DNA of 64,000 nucleotides from Sciurus carolinensis (taxonomy: Eukaryota > Chordata > Mammalia > Rodentia > Sciuridae), in the NCBI RefSeq assembly GCF_902686445.1, contig NC_062219.1, positions 39,893,056 to 39,957,055 of the forward strand, in the 5' to 3' direction. The translations under genes and the position numbers were made by a program. A model generated the notes under the pieces. The model was not told the origin of the DNA. It searched no databases and worked only from the letters and a program-made list of their open reading frames with translations. Numbering within the stretch: position 1 is the first letter of the stretch; each line of letters opens with the position of its first letter. Positions 10,926 through 22,019 of this stretch are shown one piece after another.

Positions 10926-12185
10926 GTTGTTTAAAAAAATACCTATGGAGGCTTAATGAGCTATTAAGCTAAGTTAGGCTCAATCATTTTGCACAAGATG
11001 GACTGAGTATGAATAGAGGTTTTCTATTTCAAAACATAAGATCCCCCGAACCCAAAGTGCAAGTGGCTTTGGTGGCCATGAGGCTGGGTCTCTTTTCTGC
11101 TAGCAATGTCAGTCTCACTTAAAAGGAGCAGAGCGTTAATGCTGGCACAGAAGTGGGACATTTTCACATTCCTGAATCATCTTACCTTAGATCACTTCAA
11201 GCTTCTTTTTGATAAGTTTGGCCCCTATTCTTTGGATAATATCAGTATTACAACTGCTTGACTTCTCTAAAAGAACATAAATGTACAAGATATTATAAGA
11301 AAAAAGTCTTTATTTCAATTAAAACAATGTCAAGATGGTTTTGAGTTTTCCCAGTGCAATAACCCTGACTGACCAGTTTCGTTCCTTGAAGCATTATCAT
11401 AGCTAATAAATTGGTAGAAATGGTCATTGATCAAATTGAATGAAAGATTGATGGGCATTTTTCCATTTAACAGATAATGTTTCCTTTTGCTTGTATGGAG
11501 TAATGATTTTTTTTCATGATAAATTGCAAAGTCTTACCTGTGTACATTCTATTCAGTGTTTTGAGGAGTAAATGATAAGGAATTAAGCAAGCAGAAATAA
11601 TGGTGTGTTCTGGGGAGGGGGAGTTCTGAAAGTTTCCTAAATGACTCAGGATTTGAATATATTATTTGGAGAATATCTCAACATAAAATGTAAGATTCTT
11701 ATTTTTTTTTAAAAGTGAATCCATATCAACTTCTTAGGTAAAACCATTAATCCAATGAATGAAAACAGAAGTTCCTCTGGGAAGATTAAAGGTTGTCTTC
11801 ATCCCAAGACAGCTGCTAAAGAAGACTCAGAATAGCTTGGCCACATCAGCCTGCTAGGAAAGTGGCAGATGCAGAATTCACTTCTGAGTTCCATTTCTGC
11901 CTGTTGCAAAAAATTGATCAAATGTCTGCTTTTGCTTTATTTGCAGATCTGTTGACGGCTCAGTATTCCAAAGGCCTGTCTTTAGAAGAGGTGGAGTATT
12001 TTCCCCTCATGGAAGTAAACAATATTCTGGAATTATTGCATGCTGACAGTGCCCTTTCTACATACTATACCCAAATGTTATAGGAACACAAAAGGTTGAG
12101 GGGTCAAGAAATAAAACCTTTCTCTTCTGTTGTCTTTAGAATTAGAAAGTTTATTTAAAAAAAAAAAATCAGAAAACTCCTGGAT
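10926..12185. other. Unannotated DNA, no gene seen
   Basis: The frame at 11862-12083 (73 codons) has acidic and aromatic residues but no motif I recognise and no splice or promoter context. I do not call it. No repeat family recognised. Confidence 0.4.
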
Positions 12186-12189
12186 GGTA

Positions 12190-12985
12190 TCTTTGGCTCT
12201 CACACTGGTGTGTCCAACTGCCCACCTGACACGTGTCATCTCAAGTTCATGGTGTCCCAACTAAACTTGTGCTCTTCCCCTACTACCTGTCTCTACTGAC
12301 TGTACCCACAAGCTTTCCTTTTCAGGTGATGATAATATTATCCTTCCAGGTTTAAAATCCCAAGCTTGCATACTCATCCTTGATTCTTCTTTTTCTCACA
12401 CCATAGAACCAACCTGTGGGGAAATATCTCAGGCTTCACTTTCGAAGTACATACAGAACCTGACCAGACTTAATCTTCCCTCCTGCTGTCTCCCAGATTC
12501 AAGGTGCCATTTCTCACCTGGATGCTGCAATCCCTCTGAGTCTACTGGCAGTACATAACCAGCCTGATCATTTGAAAATGTAAGGTTCTGTCCTTCCTTT
12601 GTTCAGAACCTTGCATGGCTCCCCAGTCTAATCAGGGTTAAGGGTGACGTCATTACAATGGCTTCCAAATGTGACATAATCTGCCCTGCTATTACTTCTA
12701 TGGCCTGATCCTGTCTTCTTGTTCCCCTAGCTCTCTCTTTTTCTAACTGTGAAATTCCTTGATATTCCTAGAAGATACAGTTTTTAGGTGCTGGATTTCA
12801 GTCTGTTTTCCAATGTCTCCTTCTCAGTAAGGCTTACCTTGATCGCCCTATTTTTAAATTGCACCTTTCTGGGCACTCAAATATTTCCACCCCTGCTCCA
12901 TTATTTTTTTATAGTACTTTAATCAGACACATCAACCAGGCCTTTTTATTCTATTTTTAAGCTTAACTGTGTGGTTGATCTGAGT
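12190..12985 (+). mobile_element. L2 (LINE-2) 3' region
   Basis: The order of landmarks follows the L2 ORF2 end. These are 'tcatccttgattcttctttttctcacacc', 'atttctcacctggatgctgcaat', 'cagaaccttgcatggctccccagtctaa', 'cctgctattacttctatggcctgatcc', 'ccaatgtctccttctcagtaaggcttaccttgatcgcccta' and 'atagtactttaatcagaca'. It is plus strand and strongly diverged. Confidence 0.85.
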
Positions 12986-13089
12986 TATTTTGGCACTGAT
13001 CAACTGAACAGAAATGCTAGGTCTGGTTCCTCTTCAGGAAACTGAATACAAATTGAAATTTGGTGTGGGTATTCTACTTAGAGAAATTT

Positions 13090-14595
13090 CCCCTAAATTT
13101 CTCACAAATTACCTCCATCCCTTTCTAGCCTAAGGGCCTGTGATCCCTTTCAAGTGGAGTCTTCACCCTCAGGGCCAGAGCTGATTTCTCTCTTTATCAA
13201 TTACCTCAATTGTCATATTCTTATGGTTCTTTTCCCCTCAGGGAAAAAAACCAAATCTTGAAAAAACTTTCTCCCTCTATCTGTCTCTCTTCTCTTCCCT
13301 TCTCAAGCAGAGTCTTTTAAGGATTATTCTATACTTGCTCTTCACATTTCTTTTATTCCACAATCTAGAGCAATCAGGCTTCCACTTTTTCCTCTGTATT
13401 AAAACTGTTCTCACTAGGATGATATCCAACAACTTCCAAGATGCTAAGTCCACAAAAAGTATTCATATCTTATATCACTTGGCTGGTGCAGTTTTAATAG
13501 CTTTGAAAAAAATCCTAGCATTTTGAAATTTTCAAACACCTAAGCTTTAGTGACAACAGTCTCTTTGTTTTTTTCTCTTGCTTATAAATTTTAGTCTCTG
13601 GTCATGTTTTTCTTCTTTTAATAGAACATTAAGTAATTGTGATTCCAGTTCTCACTTCACATCTTTCTGTATTCACTCTGCAACTTGCCCTGTACACAGA
13701 TTTAGTGAGAAGAGTTTCTATACAGACAAGATGGAATCCTGATTGCTCTGAGTTGTGGAACGAAAGGTACTTGAAGACCCCGTGTAGAACAGCACTTCAC
13801 AAATCTAGTTGCAACTGGGAAGATGATTCTCAAATTCACATCTGCAGCTGGGATCTCCCTTCGATGCACTGGACTCTAATGTGCAGTTGTCCACTGGGTC
13901 ATTACTTGGGTGAGCTGGGAGTACCTCAGACTCATCCTATTTATCACTGAGTCTTCCTTGCCCTCAGTCATGGTCCTTTCTCTGGCTCCTGTCTCAGAGA
14001 GCAGCACCATTATGTACTCCATCACATTAATTTCAATCCCAGTTGTTGACAACACCTGTACCCATACTTCTATCCTGACGGGTCCCTAATTTCTACATTC
14101 TGAGGATCTATAAACTCAGTTCTCTCTTTTTTCTTTCAACCTATTGCCCTTGTCATAGTCTGGGACTCACCATTTCTTAAAGAGGATACTGTAATAGGCT
14201 GTCATTTCATTTCCCACAGCACTGCCAGGGTGATTTTTCTCAACGTGCAATTCTATCACACCATTTCTCTTTTGAAAAAAAAAAAAAATTCTCCCTATTC
14301 CTTCAGGCCTAAAGTCAGACTCTTTTACCTGGCATATGTGGTATTTCAAAATTTGCCTCCTGCCTGTCACACCAGCTTGATTTCCATGGCATGCTGCATC
14401 CTAGCTGCACAGTACTTGTGGCTGTTCATGAGTGCCATTCTCTCTAACAACTCCTCTGACATCTACAGCCCTGGTCTGTACTGTTGCCCGAGAGGGCTCC
14501 GTGGCATTCTTCTGAAAGCTCTGCCTATTTCTGAGGAGTCCCCTGCTCTGTCTTTGTTGGGCTTCCTCACTCAAAGAGACAGGGGTTTCTTTTGA
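13090..14595 (+). mobile_element. L2 (LINE-2), second copy
   Basis: A second plus-strand L2 with more of the upstream part: 'actgttctcactaggatgatatccaacaac', 'gatgattctcaaattcacatctgcagctgggatctccc', 'actggactctaatgtgcagttgtccactgg' and 'cctgtacccatacttctatcctg'. The 3' coding region follows, with 'cagcactgccagggtgatttt', 'ctattccttcaggcctaaagtcagactc' and 'gccctggtctgtactg'. The open frames at 13639-13950 and 14230-14595 are remnants or shadows of this element. The first ~500 bp are the least certain. Confidence 0.8.
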
Positions 14596-14599
14596 AATT

Positions 14600-16230
14600 T
14601 GGATTCAAGGGTCATTATTTCAAAATTAACTTATGCTCAATCTAGAAAAAGTAAAAAGATAGAAATATTCATAATTCTCACCTTTCCTGTTGATCTGTTG
14701 GTAAAATGTGAACACATTCTAGCTATAAAGACAGTTTTGTTAAAGTGTTGAATACCAAGTGCTATATAAATCCATTCTTTCCCCTCAGCAAAATACTATT
14801 GACTTTCATTGACAGTAAATAGAACACTCAGTTATTACTACATTTTGTAATGGGTACACATATTCAATTACACAGATGCAGCATTATTCATTCAATTCCA
14901 TATTATTTTTAGGCAGCTTCAAAACTTTTCCTATTAAAGATTATCCTATTAAATATACAAATTATTTCAGTTATCAAATAATTTGTTTGGAGTCTATTAT
15001 ACAGAATGGGATTTCTGAGTCATGGATACTTTAATAAATTTCCCACAATTGCAAAATTTCATTTTATTTTCTATAAAAATATCAAGTCATATTTTAAACA
15101 CAGCCTAAATTAAAAGAAACATCACAACACTTCTGGAATTATTTAAAGGTACAGTTTTTCTATATTTTCTATATTGGAGAAACTGTCTCTGACAATAAGT
15201 ATTTTTATGTTAGTTCTTGTTGAAATTAGGAGCAAAGCCTTTGGAATGACCAAGATGCTCATGAGGTGACAATCTTCAGGGGAGTCTGGGAGGGTCTGAG
15301 AAATTTAAAAAGTAGAAACTCATACCTGGCATTGCCAATAGCAGTTAACTACTGCTGAGTATGGCCCTTCCTGGATTTCCTCATGTTCTTTTTTCTCCAG
15401 AATTTACTTATTTGTATTTCATATTATTTTAGTAATAGGGATGCCACAGTGCATGTTGGGAAAGAAAACTCTAATTAAGGCATCAAATAGGAAGCCAGTG
15501 AGACTCTGTGCTAATGCACAAGTGCCTATCTGTCCTCTGCAGGTTTAACAGTCTTTCAAGTACCCTCTGGTGGACTTAGAACAGTCAGATCACAGAACTA
15601 AAATAATGAATCAGAGAATGGTTAATAGGAGAAGGCAGGCTTTAGGCTGTGAAGAGAAAAGGGGAAAACTTTTTTTTTTTTAAAAGTAAAGAGAGGAAAT
15701 TAAAATGTGTAAATTATACAATGAAGTCCTGAAATAGGGCATGCAGAGGCAATTTAAAAAGATATGGTCTTCCTGAAAAATAGAAGTCAACCCTCTTAAT
15801 ATCTCTCTCCAGGAGGTCAAATTCCGTAGGGAAATGGGAATGAGATTTAAAGGTGTTTATTGGCATATTGTTCACAGATACACAGCAAGAATTTTGCTAA
15901 GAGGTGAGTGAAGTTTTAACATCTCCTTTCTCAAAAAGACTAAAGTGAGTGTAAGGCTGTGAATGGAGACCAAAATACAGGAAACCGAAAATTCCCGAGG
16001 GAAAAACTGCGTGGCCCTGGGGAAGTGGGATCTGACAGAAGGGAAGGAGTTGTGCTGCAGGCAGTATAAATATTATGGTGCAAGATTTAGCAGTCATTTT
16101 TAAATTTAAAACTGGATGCCTTCATATTTTTAAAAGAATATATTTAGTTTGTTAATGTTTTCCTCTTCTCCTATTAAAGCAAATATGTACTCTATTTTCT
16201 CCAACTTCTATTGAATGTGACTGCTCTCAT
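14600..16230. other. Unannotated AT-rich DNA, no gene seen
   Basis: No gene recognised. The section 14810-15080 has a weak resemblance to inverted L1M/L1ME text ('...cagaatgggatttctgagtcatgg...'), too weak to call. A T run lies at 15670-15680. Confidence 0.4.
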
Positions 16231-16235
16231 TTCAG

Positions 16236-16344
16236 GGAGCTATTGAAGAGCTGACAGAAGCTGTCTCTAGGGAGGGCTGCTACCTGCCTTCAACTAAGTC
16301 GAAGATAATAAAGGGAGAGGAGTTAACTCCTGAATTTCCAGAAG
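16236..16344 (+). other. Candidate orphan exon (splice-site bounded open frame)
   Basis: A pyrimidine-rich stretch ending CTGCTCTCATTTCAG runs up to 16235 and looks like a splice acceptor. GAAG|GTAAAT at 16344/16345 looks like a donor. The 109 bp between them is open in one frame only (first base = codon position 1). It gives about 36 residues beginning GAIEELTEAVSREGC and ending EELTPEFPEG, with no transposon similarity that I recognise. No neighbouring exon is visible in the window. A single open frame of this size can arise by chance, so this is a hypothesis only. No protein family recognised. Confidence 0.2.
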
Positions 16345-16399
16345 GTAAATTTTAGGACTATCTATATCATTCTTCCCTTTTCCCTACTCCTCCGGTTAA

Positions 16400-16470
16400 A
16401 GTGAGAACAACCATAGAAACGAAAAGTTGTACCCCATTTGTGTACCATGAATCAAAATGCAGTCTGTAAA

Positions 16471-16503
<33 letters not shown>
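16400..16503 (+). mobile_element. Very short L1 tail ending in (AAT)n
   Basis: 'accatagaaacgaaaagttgtaccccatttgtgtaccatgaatcaaaatgcagtctgtaaaaa' is the extreme 3' end of an L1 subfamily. It also appears on the minus strand at 31107-31309. The A tail has turned into an (AAT)n microsatellite at 16470-16503. Only about 65 bp of element sequence remains. Confidence 0.8.
16470..16503. repeat. (AAT)n microsatellite
   Basis: About 11 AAT units. The tract sits where the poly(A) tail of the adjacent L1 end would be, so it most likely grew from that tail. Confidence 0.95.
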
Positions 16504-16509
16504 GAATGT

Positions 16510-18340
16510 CAATGTAGAGTGTGCTACAGGGATCTACAGATGGTCTTCCTAAGTCACACATCTTCATATTAGGTTTAGGATTAAGGGTTTGATTTTGAAA
16601 AGCAAGTAGATCTTAAAGTTGCCAGGCAAACCCATCCATCACTTGTAGTTAATCCAGTAAGCTCAACGGTTCTGAATGCATTTCAATTTCTTTACTGATT
16701 AATATGTCTCAATTAGGACATTTATTGAGAACGATCAGTAAAATGAATTTGCCTTTTACTTCCCTCATTTGAAACAGGGGAATCATATCATCATGTTAGG
16801 AAGACATGGAAAATTCTGAGTTGTTTTATGATCTTTCAAAGTTAATCTAGTTAATACTTCCACCCATCAGATGAAGAAAAGAATTCTCAGTAAACAGATG
16901 TTTTAAAAACTATCATCTTTCCCTCTCAGAATTCTTCATTATTAGGAGGAACTACAGAGGCAGAGAGGGAGGGCTGGAGAGACAAAAACACACACATACA
17001 GGGTGTGCGAGTTCTTTTCTGGAGAGTTTTTTCAGCACTAAGCATTCAAAACATTTTTTTTCCTGCTTTGTCTTTGGGGAATGCTGCAGAATGGTTTAAT
17101 CATCTGGCTTTGGTATCCCACTGCCTAGGGCAGCTGTAGCCTTTCTTATCATTATGTCTCTCCGTGTCACCTTTACCAGACAGCTATAGGATCAGGATAA
17201 GAAAAATTGTTTCTTTATGCTGTAGATCTAACAAAACCACAGACTGCTCACAGCCCACCAAATGAATGCCTAGCATTTAAAATCGACCTGAATTAAATGA
17301 AGCAGTTGATTATAAATGCTAGACACTCAATTTAGAAACTGTGGCTTAAAGAAAGACACAACACACCACATGGATTGTTCGCTTTGCATGAGAGGAAATA
17401 TGTGATATTATGACCAGAACGAAATATTTTCTGAGGGGCGAGTGCATTCCAACGATTGTGGTGATCCAAAACAACTTCAAAAGTGTGACACTATAAGATT
17501 GGTATTTAAAAGTCATTTGCATCAATAATTCCATCCCTAGATGAAGCACAACCTAGGAACAGACCAAGAATACATTTTTATTTCATCTACCATGCCAATT
17601 ATTAAAAATAGCACAGGTAAGCGGAAAAGATCAAACAGAAGGTGTTATTTTCTAGTTGGGAAAATGTTGAAGCATGAGTAATTAGAAAATTCCTACATCT
17701 AGGAAATGCTTGAGAAGGTGCATTTGGTGATTGACATCTATTTAAGCTATATCAAAAGGGTTGTGCCTGAGGGTTATAATATTGCTTTTTTAGCTTAAGA
17801 AGCACTGTAGAATCAGGATGCTGTAATCTGTTATTTTCCTGATAATGAGAGTTAGGAGTTTGGGCTCTCAAACAGCAGGAAGATGTTTCACAGAATGGCC
17901 TATGAGTGCTGCTAAGATGACAGATTAGATTGATGTCTTGCTTTAGAGGAAAGAACTTAGCTGAGATGGCTGTTGAGCACTCTCAGAGGAGAAATTCATT
18001 GTATCTCCACACTGACACAAATGTTGAACTCGTACATGCTTTTCTTTGTGATAGACGGGATCCAGAAAACTAATAAAGAGTTAATTAACTCCATCCTGAT
18101 ATGCTGTGTCAATATTTTCAAACATTATAAAAATAGAACATCTAAAAATAATATCTTTATGTACATGGTTTTGGATCTAAAGGAGTAGCATTTTGTTTTT
18201 AAAGTCTTGGGTTATTTTCTATCTGTATAATGGGGACACAAATATTCTGTTTATTTCACTATTTTTTACTGATTTTCAAGGATTAAGGAGATTATAATTT
18301 TAATTAAAATAAAGCCATTGTGACATGGTCTTATGCAAAA
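16510..18340. other. Unannotated DNA, no gene seen
   Basis: No gene or repeat family recognised. Frames at 17346-17549 and 17973-18188 have no motif. A purine-rich patch with a short (AC) run lies near 16960-17000. Confidence 0.4.
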
Positions 18341-18344
18341 TATT

Positions 18345-18500
18345 AATAAGCAAGTGATTATCTGTTGAGAAACTACTAAGTGCTATGCAGGGCATCATGT
18401 GCTAAAATAGAACAGTGTTAGATAAGATTCTGTTCTTCTAGAGATTATACTTTGGTGAGAGAAGCCACCAAGTAAGGTACAAATGGATAATAAATGAATG
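18345..18500 (-). mobile_element. L2 fragment, inverted
   Basis: 'attatctgttgagaaactactaagtgctatgcagggcat...ttctgttcttctagagattatactttggtgag' parallels the complement of the L2 3' end, whose usual form is 'tattgagcacctactatgtgccaggcactg...cctcatggagcttacagtc'. Diverged and short. Confidence 0.6.
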
Positions 18501-18949
18501 GGCAAGCACAGTATTGATCAGCTAAATGAAGCAGAAAACCATGGCCTTATTGGTCTCAGGGCTCAGTGGACAGGTTCAGGAGTGTCAGAAAGGAAAGAAC
18601 AACATTAAGGATACTATACTGTGCCTATAAAATTCTCACACTCACAAGTTTGGCTGACCCCAAAATTGCATCTGTGTATATGAGGCTCCAAAGTGTCCAG
18701 GGAGAAAACAATAGCTGGGATCATAAAAGAGCTGAGGAGAGATGTCAGCTGCAGGGGTAAGAAAATTTGGAGTTCAAGACCCATCAAGCCAAAGGGGCTC
18801 AATAAATACTCAAAATTTCCACATCTAGAAGCAAAGTCAATGTCCTGGACTAAGTGATTTCCTCAGGTTTAGGGGACGAACTGAAATTGCTCTCTCCCCA
18901 GCTACACAGCATAAAACCAAACCTCTACAAATAGAAGCTTATCTGACAG

Positions 18950-19711
18950 TTGTTTAAGACCCTGGTAGAAAAGAACTCAAGAATTTTCAGGGAAAAATAA
19001 CAAAATCCTCAGATTCCACATCTTGTTTACCATGTCTAGTAAAGAGCAAAAATTACTGGGCATAGAAAGAAACAAAAAAAGGTGAGAAAGAGAAAAATAA
19101 AAATAATAAAAAAATGTTCCAGTTGTAGAATTTGTAAAATTTAAATTTATTTTTTTAAAAACATAAATATTAGTAATATGTTAAAGAATCAATAGAAAAA
19201 ATTGTTATAATAGATGAAGAGATGAGAAATTTTATAGGATATTTGTGACTGGATCCAAATAAAAACCTCAGAACCAAAAAATACAATATCTGAAACCAAA
19301 TATTTATATGTAACAATAGAAGAAAGGTCACTGTATTTGTAGACAAGTCAACTTACATATTATGAACATTGAAGCACAGACTGGTAAAAAAGAAAATAAT
19401 TAAGAGAGACACAGCAATGTTTAGGCAAATACCAAGCTGTCTTACCTAGATGTTACTGGAGGTTTAGAAAGATGGGGGATGGATGGTGCTTCAGGATGAA
19501 AATTTGAAGAAATATTGCTTATATGTTTTGAAATTTGATTGTTACAAAATTAACTCACAAATCAAATGGGTGCAATGAATACCAAAGAAATGCAATATGA
19601 AACATAACCATAATGTAGTCCAACTGTTGAAAATTAAAGATTTAAAAGCAGGCTGGGGATAAATGATAAGAGAATCCACTGACTTTTCTCAGAAATTACA
19701 GAAGCTACAAG
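18950..19711 (+). mobile_element. Ancient L1M/HAL1-like ORF1 region, left part
   Basis: Decayed L1 sequence of the L1M/HAL1 type. The text parallels the ORF1 region: 'cagaaccaaaaaatacaatatctgaaacc', 'agaagaaaggtcactg...agacaagtcaact', 'attgaagcacagactggtaaaaaagaaaa', 'ccataatgtagtccaactgttgaaaattaaagat' and 'cagaaattacagaagctacaagacaatagca'. It is full of stops. It is interrupted at 19720 by an ID SINE. The left edge is approximate. Confidence 0.65.
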
Positions 19712-19720
19712 ACAATAGCA

Positions 19721-19815
19721 TTTTTTTTTTTTTTTTTAACAGTACTGGGGATTGAACCCAGAGCCTTGGACTTGCAAGGCAAGCACTCTACCAACTGAGC
19801 TATATCACCAGCCCA
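19721..19815 (-). repeat. ID SINE nested in L1M
   Basis: Plus strand: a run of about 17 T, then CAGTACTGGGGATTGAACCC, 'agagccttggacttgcaaggcaagcactctaccaactgagctatat' and 'caccagccc'. This is a complete ID element in minus orientation with its A tail on the left. It is flanked by a 9 bp duplication ACAATAGCA (19712-19720 and 19816-19824). It splits an older L1M exactly in the '...agacaatagca|atttttaaagtgctgaag...' stretch. Confidence 0.93.
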
Positions 19816-21255
19816 ACAATAGCAATTTTTAAAGTGCTGAAGAAAATAAAACAGAATAAAATAAGCTGTCAACTGGAATTTTATATCCAGAAAAAATGTT
19901 AATTTTTTTCCCTAATAAAAAAGTGATAAGTAGAAGCTAAGTAAAATTGTTTCCAGCAAATCAGCATCATTAATAATGGTAATTGGCATTGTTTTAGTTG
20001 AAGAAAAAGAATACTAGATGGAGCTTAAATATGCATTAAAGAAGAAGGATATTCAAAATGTTATATGCATTAAAGAAGGAAGGATACTCGAAATGTTAAA
20101 CAAATAAATAAATATAGAATGCTGTTTTTCTTTTTTCTTTTGTTCTTTAAAAGACAATTGTTTGTAAAATTTAAATATGATAAAAATATACTATGGAATT
20201 ATAACATATAGAATAATAATACAGGGCAGTAACATGCAAAGAACAGGAATGATTTAAAGGGATTATACATATTTAAAAATTCTTATGTGTGAATTGTTAG
20301 ATTAGTTAATGTTCAGCTTTGGTGAGTAGAGGATATTGTAATACTTAAAATAACTTTAAATAATACAAAATGGCATAACTTAAAAAAAGCAATATAATAC
20401 AGAAAATGGAAAAGCAAAATATGTGTTAAATTCTTAAGTACTGGAATCATGTTGAATAAGTCCTCTGACTACAACATATTTGTATTAAGACTTGGTAATA
20501 AAAAAATAATTCAGAGAATCACTAAGTCTTTAAAAATGAAGTACTATCCTTCCAAATAGTCCATGGGCTAGAGAAGAAACCAGAAGGTACACTAGGATAT
20601 ATTGCAAAATAGATGTTTATGAAGTTGCAAAATATTAAATTTATGGAATGAAGGAAAACTTATAGTACTAGAATAAAAGAGATTTAAAATGTTACCTAGG
20701 TTTGTCACTAAAAATGTTCAAAAAGAACAAATGAAATTCGAAAAAAGTACTATAGATATTAATGATATCCAATGAAGAAGAAAACATTTTAAAATAGAGA
20801 AACTCGAGAAAGTCAAGTGTTAACTCGAAAGCTTAATGCAATGTTTATTAATAGATTTGCTGTGCCCTTAAAAAACACCTCCACAAAGACAAACTTAAAA
20901 ATCCTGCCAACATTACAAATGATAGAAGAAACCACTACGTAAACACATTTTTGACAGGTTAATAAGGGAATATTATACTAATAAATTTGACAACGTAAGA
21001 TAAAAGGAAAAATTCTTTCAAAAACACAATTTACCAAAATCAACATGACATTGTACTAAGTGGAAGAAGCAGATGTGAAAGTATATATTGTGTGATTCCA
21101 TAAGTATCATCATCAGAAAGCTCAGGTAGACCCACAGAAGGAAGAACAGTGGTTGCTTGTGGTGGTGCAGCATCTAGTATTGACTAGAGAGGGGGCCCCA
21201 GATATGCCCATTTTATTTTATGTAAATGATACCTCAATTAAAAAAAAAACAGAAT
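19816..21255 (+). mobile_element. Ancient L1M/HAL1-like sequence, right part
   Basis: Continues the L1M after the ID element: 'aaagtgctgaagaaaataaaacagaataaaataagctgtcaactggaattttatatccag' is the known ORF1-end text. Later parts are AT-rich and diverged. From about 20860 fragments resembling ORF2 appear ('acaacgtaagataaaaggaaaaattctttcaaaaacacaa'), then from about 21050 a 3' UTR-like end ('attgtgtgattccataagtatcatc...tgtaaatgatacctcaatt' plus A run 21240-21250). More than one L1M fragment may be involved. A 34-35 bp tandem duplication lies at 20029-20097. Confidence 0.55.
20029..20097. repeat. Tandem duplication, two 34-35 bp units
   Basis: Units at 20029-20062 and 20063-20097 both begin ATATGCATTAAAGAAG and end AAATGTT. 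They differ by a few changes. It lies inside decayed L1M sequence. Confidence 0.85.
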
Positions 21256-21279
21256 GTAGTAATAAATATTGTGAAAAAT

Positions 21280-21565
21280 ATAAAAGGTGGGTCTGGTAAA
21301 TGTTGAATGATGAGAAAAATTAGATTTGGATTGAGTGTCATTAAAGATGATCCTGAAGAAGCAGCATTTGAACTAAGACTTAACTTTTGACAAGGAACCT
21401 GCAAGCATGAACATCTGGTGACAGGGGTTTCTAGATGCAGGGCCAAGTAAATGCAAAGTCCCTAAGGTAGGAAAAAGTCTGGTATTACTTGGACACCAGA
21501 GAGAAAAATCAGTGAAGTCAGCATTTCTTAAACCAGTTTGAGGATGGCAGAGCTAAGGATAAAAG
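21280..21565 (-). mobile_element. L2 fragment, inverted
   Basis: 'gaagcagcatttgaactaagacttaacttttgacaaggaa', 'ggtttctagatgcagggccaagtaaatgcaaagtccctaaggtaggaaaaagtctggtatt' and 'agtgaagtcagcat' match the complement of L2 ORF2 text (compare 'acatttgagctgagacctga...agtgcaaaggccctgaggcggga'). Minus orientation, diverged. Confidence 0.8.
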
Positions 21566-21966
21566 ACAGGGACCAGTAGGAGAATTAAAAATATATATAT
21601 TTTATATATATCCATACTTTGTTCTATATCTCAAGACTTATAGAATAATATGAATTTAAAATGTTAAATTTAAAATGTTAATTTAACTCTAGAGAAGGAC
21701 ATCGATAATCAGTTGTAGCAATGATTGGCAATGTAATTTTTACATATCTGAGCATATACAAGTTTTCACCTAATTTATTTTTACCTAATATAATAAACTA
21801 GTAACTTACTTCCTTTGATTCTATATGGAGAAGTATTTTGTAAAGTTATTTAGTTGGTTAAAATGTACAGAAAAGATGGAGGAAGCAAAGAAGGGAGGGT
21901 ATGGAACAGAAATGGGGCCTGGGCAGGACTGGGTGGGATGAGAGGCACTGAGGCACCCTGCACAAG

Positions 21967-21968
<2 letters not shown>

Positions 21969-22014
<46 letters not shown>
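21969..22014. repeat. (GT)n microsatellite
   Basis: 23 GT units without interruption. Open frames on both strands around 21821-22057 read through this repeat and are artefacts. Confidence 0.97.
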
Positions 22015-22016
<2 letters not shown>

Positions 22017-22019
22017 GGG

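Noticed and set aside
11862..12083. 73-codon open frame with acidic, non-repetitive composition
   Set aside because: No recognisable motif, no splice sites framing it and no promoter signal. It is within the range expected by chance.
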